6,982 bases of DNA from an uncultured Clostridia bacterium (GTDB lineage: Bacteria; Bacillota; Clostridia; Christensenellales; Aristaeellaceae). The position numbers and the translations under genes were made by a program. Shown one piece after another: positions 1 through 5,890 of this stretch. Within the stretch, counting starts at the first letter, position 1; every line of letters begins with the position of its first letter. The notes under the pieces were generated by a model. That model saw only the letters and a program-made list of their open reading frames with translations. It searched no databases and was not told where the DNA came from. The stretch covers positions 1 through 6,982 of the forward strand of contig CAMMGP010000062.1 of the NCBI GenBank assembly GCA_946496415.1. Reading direction: 5' to 3'.

Positions 1-3000
1 TGCGCCGCGCCGTCCTTGTGCCACACGAGCGCGACCGGCTTCGCGGCAAGCGCCCGGTTCCCCGCGCGCCGCGCGCGACGGGTGAGGCGTATCCTTCGCG
101 CGCCGCGAAGCGCTTTCACGCGCCGCAACTCCTCGCGCACGTTCTTCCACAGCGTCCAAAAGAAGATCACCACCAGCCCGGCCGAGCCGTAGATGCCGAC
201 CCACTTCGTCGCCCAGGAGATGCCCATGAACAGGCCGGACAGCCCCAGCGGCACCAGCGAGCGGGCAAAGCCGTCCCGCCGCCAGCGCATCTGGCTGTAG
301 CGGAACATGAACAGATACATTACCATGATAAACAGCACAACATAGCTGTCGATGGTGGCGATGCGCGTCTGCGTAAAGTGCATGGCGTCCACGGCCAGCA
401 AGAACATGGCGATAAAGGAAAGGTCGGTACGCTTGGTGAGCTGCTTGACCAGCAGATACATTACCGGCAGCATCAGAACGCCCATCAGCGCGCCCATGAA
501 GCGCCAGCCAAACGGCGTCATGCCGAACAGTTCGATGCCGATCATCATCAGCGTCTTGCCAAGCGGCGGATGCGTCCACTCATAGGCGCTGTCGAACTCG
601 TCGTAGTGAATCTGTTCGTAGGCCGTGCGCGCGTGGTAGATCTCGTCGAAGTAGGTGGAGTTGAGGTAGGAGGGGTGCGCAGGCACCACATCCTGCTCAT
701 CCACGAGCAGATAGGGGTCGGCGGGGGTGGCGTTCGCGTCGACGGATGTTTCCTCGATGAAGGCGAAATCTGCGCCCTCCACCCAAGTGCCGTTCTCGTC
801 AAAGCCCGCGCTTTGCGTGGAGGTTTCAGGCAAGGCGCTCGTCACCGATACCACCGGCAACGGCTCGCCATTTTCGTCCAGGAAGCCCACCTCGCGCAGC
901 CTGAGCGGCGCGAGCGCGCTCGTCGGGCCGGAGGTGGAGGAATTCACGGTGATGCGCGCGTAGCGGGCAGTGACGGTGGCGCCATTTTCATTGAGCCACA
1001 GCCAGCGGAAAATCTGCCCCTGGTCGTAGAGCGCCGTCACCGGCTCTGTCCACGTCTCGCCGTCGCTGGAAAAGCTGATATCAAAATCCGTCGAGCAGAT
1101 GCCGCCGTAATAGGTGAAAATGAACGTGCGTTCCTGCCCGAGGTCGAACGTCACTTCCTCGCCCGGCGTCGTGGACACCCACTCCGTCTGCGGAGCCTGC
1201 GTATCGCCGAGGTTGACAAACGCCGCCACCGCGTACACCGCCGTTACCGCCGCCATCAAAAGCACGTCGAGGCGGCGCAGATTCAGCTTGTAGCCCTTTT
1301 CCGGCCTGGCGGCGGGGCGCTTGCGCGGGCGGGGCAGGGGATAGAGGCGGCCCAGGGGCCGGCAGATGTCCAGCGCCGTCCAGGCCAGGAAGAGGGCGTT
1401 TAAGACGTTGAGCAAGGACAGGGAGACATTCAGCCAGTCCTCCGCATTGTCAAGATGGCCGTAGTTCAGTTCGGTCATGCCGCCCTGCAACACCAGCGCC
1501 TCGTTCATAAACAGCGTCGCCGTGAGGACGAGCGCCGACCACAGAAGCCGCCGGTCGCGGCAGTCGGCGTAGGCGAGCAGCAGCAGGATCACCGCCGGGT
1601 AGATGTAGCGCTCGTGCATCATCGGCCCGAACGTGCACACCAGCACGATGAGCACCGCGCCGGTCAAAAACACCTTGCGCCCGTCTTTGGAGAGCACTTG
1701 CAGGAAGATGGCGTAGAGATACGCGAGCGCGAACAGCCCCCAGGCGATGTAGGGCCAGACGCCCGCCTCCTCCAGCCGCAGCCAGTTCTGCCCAAGGATG
1801 ACGTAGAGGTTGAGCGTATTCACCGTCATGTAGCGGTAGCCCTGCGTCGCGCCAAAGAGCTTCTCCCACAGCCATTCAATGGGCGAGAGCCCGCTTTGGG
1901 CGCTGAAGGGCAGCGCTACGCCCCAGAGGATGGCGAACGCCACGACAAGCCCTGCCAGCGCCAGCCAAAGTTCGCGTACCGCTCGACGCTCCTCGACGGC
2001 GGGGTCGCGGAAGCGGCCGACGACGCGTACGACGAGCGCCGTCAGCCCCACCGGGGCGAACAGCAGCGCCTGCGGTTTGACCAGCACGGCAAGCGCGAAG
2101 GCCGCCAGCGAGGAGATGTAGCCGCCCTCGGCCATGCGCAGCGCGCACACGACGAGGAGAAGCGTCAATACCGAGTCGATCTGTCCCCAGGCGGCGGAAT
2201 CCACCAGTACCGCGGGGTTGAAGGCATAGAAGGCGCACAGAAGCAGCGCCGCGCGGTTGCCCAGCCGCTTTTCGCTGAAGCGATAGACCAGCATCGCCCC
2301 AATGAGGTCGCAGAGTATGGGCAGGAGTTTCAAAAGCACGATGTGCGCCGTGGAATCGTAGGCGATGCCGAAGAGACTGCGCAAAAGCGCCACCGGCGCG
2401 AGCAGCAGCATGTAGCCCGGCGGATAGTCGCAGAAATAGTCCTCGGCGTAGAAATTCAGCGGCCCGACCTGCGCCATGCGCTCCGACCATGCCTCAAAAC
2501 AGCCGATGTCGGTGTTGTAGCCGCGGATCTTCGCCGCCACGATCAGGCGCAGGATCAGCGCCGCCAGCAGAATACCGCCGACGACCCACGGCAGGCGGCT
2601 CTCTTTGACCGCCAGCGGCGAGCGTGCCTTGCGCGCGAAGGCGATCACCAGCAGAACATAGCCGAACATGCCCAAAAGCAGCGTCTCGGTGTAGCGCGGC
2701 GGCTCTTCCTCTGTCGTCGCTTCTCCGCCCCAATCGCCGCTTCCGTCCTCGGATTCGATGAAAAAGTTGTAGACCGCGTCGCCGGCCTCCGCGTCGCTCA
2801 CTTCGACCAGCGAAAGGTCGTCAAACCAGGCGACGCCCGTGTTGAGATTGTCGTCGCCATAGCCGCCGATGCGGGCGAACACCGCCATCTGCGTCTGTTC
2901 CGGGCCAGTGCGGCCGGTCAGGGAGAGTTCCACCCAGTCGCCGCCGGTATCATAGAGCATTTCCGAATAGACGTTGACGCCGCCGATGGAAAGGTTGGCT

Positions 3001-3332
3001 CCGTACCCCTCAAGGCCGATCTCCTCGGCGCGCGCCATGGCGCTGAAGCGGTAAAGCGTGTTCGGCTTGACTTCGACCACCTGCGCCCAGCGCGCGTCGT
3101 TGATGCTGATGTTCTCCACGCGCAGGCAGCTTCCCTCCACGCCATCGCCCTCCACCGAGAGCAGGGAGACGTCCTCGCCGGAGAACCACATATCCTGTTC
3201 CCAACCGGTGGGGAATCCCGCGGCGCTTACGTCGTCCACGGAACCGTTGACCAGCAGGTTTTCGCCCTCGGCCAGCGCCGGGGACGGAAGGAGAAACAGC
3301 AGCAAAAGGAAAAACGGCAACAGTCTGCGCAT
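1..3332 (-). CDS. Double-module GT-C membrane glycosyltransferase with CBM-like and F5/8C domains (3' end outside window)
   Basis: Probable polyprenyl-phosphate-sugar-dependent glycosyltransferase of the cytoplasmic membrane, acting on the outer face. Seen, by residue: signal peptide 1-21 (MRR, Leu/Phe-rich core, ALA-EG cut); CBM4/9-like beta domain about 24-187; acidic linker about 193-211; membrane segments about 213-234 and 245-268; then D275 in NTDIG, DYPPGY 302-307, WGQID 382-386, VKPQ 418-421 and HERY 573-576, the usual marks of bacterial GT-C (GT87/GT39-like) enzymes; basic linker 658-687; membrane segment about 689-708; F5/8-type C domain about 712-826; then a PMT (GT39) core with D896-E897, HPPLGK 921-926 and SWATKWVG 1039-1046. 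The frame is open for 1110 codons and still open at the edge. The ATG is supported by AGGAG (3341-3345), 8 bases upstream. It begins 93 bases after yraN, and no convincing promoter of its own was found. Donor and acceptor are unknown. Module identity is firm; two active sites is inference. Confidence 0.9.
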   Translation of the reverse strand, partial: MRRLLPFFLLLLFLLPSPALAEGENLLVNGSVDDVSAAGFPTGWEQDMWFSGEDVSLLSVEGDGVEGSCLRVENISINDARWAQVVEVKPNTLYRFSAMARAEEIGLEGYGANLSIGGVNVYSEMLYDTGGDWVELSLTGRTGPEQTQMAVFARIGGYGDDNLNTGVAWFDDLSLVEVSDAEAGDAVYNFFIESEDGSGDWGGEATTEEEPPRYTETLLLGMFGYVLLVIAFARKARSPLAVKESRLPWVVGGILLAALILRLIVAAKIRGYNTDIGCFEAWSERMAQVGPLNFYAEDYFCDYPPGYMLLLAPVALLRSLFGIAYDSTAHIVLLKLLPILCDLIGAMLVYRFSEKRLGNRAALLLCAFYAFNPAVLVDSAAWGQIDSVLTLLLVVCALRMAEGGYISSLAAFALAVLVKPQALLFAPVGLTALVVRVVGRFRDPAVEERRAVRELWLALAGLVVAFAILWGVALPFSAQSGLSPIEWLWEKLFGATQGYRYMTVNTLNLYVILGQNWLRLEEAGVWPYIAWGLFALAYLYAIFLQVLSKDGRKVFLTGAVLIVLVCTFGPMMHERYIYPAVILLLLAYADCRDRRLLWSALVLTATLFMNEALVLQGGMTELNYGHLDNAEDWLNVSLSLLNVLNALFLAWTALDICRPLGRLYPLPRPRKRPAARPEKGYKLNLRRLDVLLMAAVTAVYAVAAFVNLGDTQAPQTEWVSTTPGEEVTFDLGQERTFIFTYYGGICSTDFDISFSSDGETWTEPVTALYDQGQIFRWLWLNENGATVTARYARITVNSSTSGPTSALAPLRLREVGFLDENGEPLPVVSVTSALPETSTQSAGFDENGTWVEGADFAFIEETSVDANATPADPYLLVDEQDVVPAHPSYLNSTYFDEIYHARTAYEQIHYDEFDSAYEWTHPPLGKTLMMIGIELFGMTPFGWRFMGALMGVLMLPVMYLLVKQLTKRTDLSFIAMFLLAVDAMHFTQTRIATIDSYVVLFIMVMYLFMFRYSQMRWRRDGFARSLVPLGLSGLFMGISWATKWVGIYGSAGLVVIFFWTLWKNVREELRRVKALRGARRIRLTRRARRAGNRALAAKPVALVWHKDGAA

Positions 3333-3425
3333 ACGAAAAGCTCCTGAAAAGCGTTGTTCTATAATTCTTTCCCCAGAGAGGCGCGGGAATCCTTCCCACA
3401 AAGGCGGCGAAAGCGTGGCAAATTC

Positions 3426-3782
3426 TCAAATAAAGCCGCCCTCGTCGAACGCGCCCTCTATATGACGGATCTTTCCAGCAAAAAGTTCGATCACGTCAAA
3501 GCGCAAAGGCGATTCGAGCAGGCCGTGTTCCGCCGCGTAACAGGTGGCGGCGTCGAGTATGCGGCGCATCTTCAACGGCGTGACCGCCTCGGCAGGCGTA
3601 CCAAAGCGGCCGTCGCGGCGGTACTTCACCTCCACGAACGCCGTTACGCCGTCCCGCCGGGCGACGATGTCCAACTCCCCGTGCCCGAGGCGCAGATTGC
3701 GGGCAAGTATCTCGTAGCCCCTGTCCCGCAAAAAGGCGCAGGCGGCGTCTTCCGCCCGGGCGCCCACGGCCCGCGCGTTCAC
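3426..3782 (-). CDS. yraN: YraN (UPF0102) family protein, endonuclease-like fold
   Basis: A 118-residue protein of the YraN/UPF0102 family, which has a restriction-endonuclease-like fold; its cellular role is not settled. Visible family marks: an N-terminal helix with GARAEDAACAFL (7-18), then GYEILARNLR, the acidic GELD motif (35-38), VEVK (50-53), which with the GELD acid forms the nuclease-like D-ExK core, GTPAEAV followed by a conserved Lys at 71, and RFDVIEL (94-100). Length is normal for the family. The start is GTG at 3782: it overlaps the rnhB stop by four bases (GTGA) and has GGAGG six bases upstream. The same frame stays open upstream inside rnhB, but that extension has no homologous look. 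Placement after rnhB is common in Firmicutes and suggests a nucleic-acid maintenance role, which is inference. Confidence 0.94.
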   Translation of the reverse strand: MNARAVGARAEDAACAFLRDRGYEILARNLRLGHGELDIVARRDGVTAFVEVKYRRDGRFGTPAEAVTPLKMRRILDAATCYAAEHGLLESPLRFDVIELFAGKIRHIEGAFDEGGFI

Positions 3783-4402
3783 ACGCCGCCTCCGAGTATC
3801 TTTCCAATGAATGTGCGCCTGTGCGCCGGGCAGGGGCCGTAGGCCTTCAGCGCCGCAATATGCTCGGCGGTGCCGTAGCCCTTGTTGCGCGCAAAGCCAT
3901 ATTGCGGGTATTGCGCGTCCAATTCCACCATGTAGCGGTCGCGCTCCACCTTGGCCACGATGCTGGCCGCGCCGATCATATAGCTGAGCGCGTCGCCGTG
4001 GACGATGGAACGAACCTCCCCGGGCAAATGCAGCCCCGTCACCGCGTCGACGAGAAACAGGCCGTCGAAGCCCGCTGCGCATTCCTCCATGGACATCTTC
4101 GTGGCGTTTAATATGTTTACCTCGTCGATGACCTCGGGGGACACGAAGGCCGTGCGCGCGTAGTCCGCCGCCTGCAAAAGCAGGGGATAGAGGGCCTCGC
4201 GGCGCTTTTCCGAGAGTTTCTTGGAATCGTCCACGCCCGGCACCAGTTTGTCTTTGGGGATGCAGACGCAGGCCGTCACCACCGGCCCTGCCAGCGGCCC
4301 GCGGCCCACCTCGTCGATGCCGGCCACGCGCAGGCCCTGTGTCCACAGCGTTTCTTCCATCTGCGTCAGCCGCAGAAGTTTTGCTTCCGCCGATTCACGC
4401 AT
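3779..4402 (-). CDS. rnhB: Ribonuclease HII
   Basis: RNase HII cuts the RNA strand of RNA/DNA hybrids and starts removal of single ribonucleotides from DNA; it is cytoplasmic. The protein has 207 residues, normal for the family. It shows the N-terminal GIDEVGRGPLAGPVV block with D30 and E31, DDSKKLSEKRRE (58-68), D119 in LVDA, and D137 in HGD, followed by IGAASIVAKVERDRYM. The four acids fit the DEDD metal site, with the 18-residue D119-D137 spacing found in the E. coli enzyme (D108-D126). The C-terminus carries NKGYGTAEHIAALKAYGPCPAHR. The ATG at 4402 lies one base after the rbgA stop, with GGAGG six bases upstream; the longer open frame to 4591 only runs through rbgA. Expected to be translated together with rbgA and yraN. 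Confidence 0.97.
   Translation of the reverse strand: MRESAEAKLLRLTQMEETLWTQGLRVAGIDEVGRGPLAGPVVTACVCIPKDKLVPGVDDSKKLSEKRREALYPLLLQAADYARTAFVSPEVIDEVNILNATKMSMEECAAGFDGLFLVDAVTGLHLPGEVRSIVHGDALSYMIGAASIVAKVERDRYMVELDAQYPQYGFARNKGYGTAEHIAALKAYGPCPAHRRTFIGKILGGGV
3789..3793 (-). promoter_or_regulatory. Ribosome binding site of yraN, inside the rnhB 3' end
   Basis: GGAGG six bases before the yraN GTG at 3782, encoded by the Gly-rich end of rnhB. It supports a GTG start that overlaps the rnhB stop as GTGA. Confidence 0.88.
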
Positions 4403-4403
4403 G

Positions 4404-5291
4404 TCACACCTCCGGGCTTTCCAGCGAGATCTTGCCCACTTTGCCGGCGCGGAACTCGTCCAGCACCAGCGCTGCGCCGCGCTCCAGATCGAAACGTCCG
4501 CCGGACAGGAGCCAGCCGCGCCCCTTGCAGGCGGCCTCCAGGAGCGCCTCGTCGGGAAGCGACGGGTCAGAAAGCGGCAGCGCCTCGCCATCGGCGTTCA
4601 CGGCCGTCTCCGGCAGTTTGAAGCGCGCGCGGGCCAAGTCCGGCTTCAGTTCCAGCAAACGGCGCAGCAGCGCTCCGGAAAGTTCCTGCGTGTCGAGGAT
4701 CTGATCGCGCACGGAGCCCAAAAACGCCAGATTCTGCGCGCGCTTCTGATCGTCCAGGCGCGGCGGCAGCATGCCGGGGGTGTCGAGCATCTCCAGATAC
4801 GGCCCGAGCTTCACCCACTGCTTGGCGCGGGTGACGCCGGGGCGGTCGGAGGCCTTGGCCACGGCGGAACCGTTGAGGCGGTTGATGAAGGTGCTCTTTC
4901 CCACGTTGGGGATGCCCACCACCATCAGCCGCACCGTCTTTTTCACGCCGCGCGCGGCGGCGCGTTCCACGGCCGGCTGCGTGGCGCGGGCGATGCGCTC
5001 CAGCATCTCCTTGACGCGCCCACCGTTGGAATTGAAGCGCATGGCCATGACGTTTTTCGCGCGGTAATATTCCAGCCAACGCGAAGTGGCGGCGTCGTCG
5101 GCCAGGTCGGCCTTGTTGAGCACGAGCAGCCGCGCCTTGCCGCGCGTCAGACCCCGCAGATCGGGATTGGCGCTGGAAAGCGGCGCGCGCGCGTCCACCA
5201 GTTCTACCACCGCGTCCACGGCGCGCAGTTGCTCGATGAGCATGCGGCGGGACTTGGCCATGTGGCCGGGATACCAGTTGATCGTGGCCAT
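4404..5291 (-). CDS. rbgA: Ribosome biogenesis GTPase RbgA (YlqF)
   Basis: RbgA is a circularly permuted GTPase needed for late assembly of the 50S subunit in Firmicutes. The 295-residue protein has the family N-terminus NWYPGHM (5-11), then GTPase motifs in permuted order: G4 NKAD (59-62), the G5-like NSNGG (87-91), G1/P-loop GIPNVGKST (126-134), G2 PGVTR (151-155, T154) and G3 DTPG (170-173). The C-terminal domain has the RbgA-type GGRFDLERGA and FRAGKVGKISLE blocks. The start is ATG at 5291, supported by GGAGG five bases upstream; an in-frame TTG at 5303 would overlap that ribosome site and place residues before the conserved MATINWYPGH, so it is rejected. It follows rplS across an intrinsic terminator and precedes rnhB by one base, the gene order known from Bacillus subtilis. 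Confidence 0.96.
   Translation of the reverse strand: MATINWYPGHMAKSRRMLIEQLRAVDAVVELVDARAPLSSANPDLRGLTRGKARLLVLNKADLADDAATSRWLEYYRAKNVMAMRFNSNGGRVKEMLERIARATQPAVERAAARGVKKTVRLMVVGIPNVGKSTFINRLNGSAVAKASDRPGVTRAKQWVKLGPYLEMLDTPGMLPPRLDDQKRAQNLAFLGSVRDQILDTQELSGALLRRLLELKPDLARARFKLPETAVNADGEALPLSDPSLPDEALLEAACKGRGWLLSGGRFDLERGAALVLDEFRAGKVGKISLESPEV
4409..4413 (-). promoter_or_regulatory. Ribosome binding site of rnhB, inside the rbgA 3' end
   Basis: GGAGG six bases before the rnhB ATG at 4402, encoded by the last codons of rbgA. It rules out the longer upstream frame and points to translational coupling. Confidence 0.88.
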
Positions 5292-5296
5292 AGAGC

Positions 5297-5301
5297 CCTC
5301 C
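5297..5301 (-). promoter_or_regulatory. Ribosome binding site of rbgA
   Basis: GGAGG five bases before the ATG at 5291. It decides the start, because the alternative in-frame TTG (5303-5301) overlaps it. Confidence 0.88.
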
Positions 5302-5315
5302 AAAATACAGGATAC

Positions 5316-5338
5316 AAAAAGAGCCGCTTGCGCGGCTC
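5316..5338 (-). terminator. Intrinsic terminator after rplS
   Basis: On the minus strand: GAGCCGC (5338-5332), loop GCAA (a GNRA tetraloop), GCGGCTC (5327-5321), then TTTTT (5320-5316). This is a perfect 7-bp GC-rich stem with a U-tract. It starts 11 bases after the rplS stop and ends 24 bases before the rbgA ATG, so it limits rather than necessarily blocks transcription into rbgA. Confidence 0.93.
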
Positions 5339-5348
5339 CCTTCGGGAA

Positions 5349-5690
5349 TTACCTTTCCTTGACCTTGGCAGCCTTGCCGCTGCGCTCACGCAGATAGTAA
5401 AGCTTGGCGCGACGGACCTTGCCGCGGCGGATCACCATGATGCGATCCAGGCGGGGGGAATGCAGGGGGAACGTGCGCTCTACGCCTACGCCATAGGACG
5501 TGCGGCGGACGGTGAACGTCTCGCGCACAGAGCCGTTGCGGCGGGCGATGACCACGCCCTCAAACGCCTGCAAACGCTCGCGGGAACCTTCGACGACCTT
5601 CACGAACACGCGCACGGTATCGCCGACGCGGAACTCGGGAATGTCAGTCCGGAGCTGGGCGCTCTCGATGGAACGGATGATCTCATTCAT
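5349..5690 (-). CDS. rplS: 50S ribosomal protein L19
   Basis: L19 is a 50S protein at the interface with the 30S subunit. The 113-residue product matches the family almost from end to end: FRVGDTVRVFVKVVEGSRER (20-39), QAFEGVVIARR (41-51), TFTVRRTSYGVGVERTFPLH (58-77), SPRLDRIMVIRRG (78-90), and the basic tail KVRRAKLYYLRERSGKAAKV (91-110). The ATG at 5690 has AAGGAGG (5698-5704) seven bases upstream. It has its own strong promoter, a structured leader and a terminator, so it can be expressed at ribosomal-protein level independently of its neighbours. In Bacillus subtilis rplS follows rimM-trmD; here the upstream gene is an aroE-family gene, so that link is broken. Confidence 0.98.
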   Translation of the reverse strand: MNEIIRSIESAQLRTDIPEFRVGDTVRVFVKVVEGSRERLQAFEGVVIARRNGSVRETFTVRRTSYGVGVERTFPLHSPRLDRIMVIRRGKVRRAKLYYLRERSGKAAKVKER

Positions 5691-5712
5691 TGCTGGGCCT
5701 CCTTCCTCTCAA

Positions 5713-5748
5713 GGGCGTTCATAACCGACCTGCGGCAGCGGACCGCCC
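5713..5748 (-). promoter_or_regulatory. Candidate L19 autoregulatory leader in the rplS 5' UTR
   Basis: The untranslated leader can fold into nested helices. The outer helix is GGGCG (5748-5744) with CGCCC (5717-5713). Inside it, CCG (5741-5739) pairs with CGG (5727-5725), and CTG (5738-5736) pairs with CAG (5732-5730) around a three-base loop. The unpaired TTATGAA lies 3' of the inner helices. It sits between the promoter and the rplS ribosome site. Position and overall shape, including TCCGCTGC and GCAGGTCGG segments, resemble the Firmicute L19 leader family in Rfam, thought to let L19 repress its own synthesis. The match to that family is from memory and was not computed. Confidence 0.6.
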
Positions 5749-5763
5749 GATGTCACAAAGCCG

Positions 5764-5792
5764 ATTATACCACATTTCCCCGCGCTTGACAA
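5764..5792 (-). promoter_or_regulatory. Sigma-A promoter of rplS with extended -10
   Basis: Read on the minus strand: -35 TTGTCA (5792-5787), a 17-base spacer, then -10 TATAAT (5769-5764), preceded directly by TGG, which makes an extended -10 (TGn). Five of six -35 bases and all -10 bases match consensus. Transcription should start near 5756-5757, giving a leader of about 65 bases before rplS. Its strength suits a ribosomal protein gene. Confidence 0.9.
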
Positions 5793-5827
5793 GCGTATGG
5801 CGTGTAAAATTTGCCTGGAACCGGCGC

Positions 5828-5841
5828 TTTTGCGCGCAAAA
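5828..5841. repeat. 14-bp perfect palindrome between aroE and the rplS promoter
   Basis: TTTTGCGCGCAAAA reads the same on both strands. It lies 36 bases upstream of the rplS -35 box and 49 bases after the aroE stop. A further TTTGCGC copy (minus strand, 5860-5854) could pair with it in RNA. It has no following T-run suited to termination of aroE; an operator or chance AT/GC symmetry are both possible. Confidence 0.45.
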
Positions 5842-5890
5842 CACATATCGCGGGCGCAAAGGCGGCGCGCGTCGTGGCGGAAGAACGCCG

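Noticed and set aside
18..3347. Plus-strand open frames of 461 and 630 codons opposite the glycosyltransferase
   Set aside because: They are in exact antisense register with a minus-strand gene that has clear domains and a ribosome site. Their translations are rich in Arg, His and Gln with no recognisable motif, and their openness follows from the lack of TTA/CTA/TCA codons in the real gene.
3385..3397. Small hairpin GGGAA-GGA-TTCCC after yraN as a terminator
   Set aside because: The stem is 5 bp with a 3-base loop and no T-run follows on the minus strand.
3333..3425. Possible promoter of the glycosyltransferase (TTCCCG, 17 bases, AATTAT; or TATAGA at 3359-3364)
   Set aside because: Only three of six -35 bases and four of six -10 bases match, and TATAGA has no -35 partner. 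The gene may be read from upstream instead.
3426..4346. A 306-codon frame fusing yraN to upstream sequence
   Set aside because: The part before 3782 is an out-of-frame reading of rnhB; the GTG with its own ribosome site gives a normal-length YraN.
4404..5303. Longer rbgA starting at TTG 5303
   Set aside because: That start overlaps the GGAGG site and adds four residues before the conserved N-terminus.
4221..5789. Plus-strand open frame of 522 codons opposite rbgA and rplS
   Set aside because: It runs antisense through two firmly identified genes, the terminator and the leader, and has no family-like sequence.
5842..5890. Terminator after aroE
   Set aside because: No stem followed by a T-run was found on the minus strand between the aroE stop and the rplS promoter; aroE transcripts may run into rplS.
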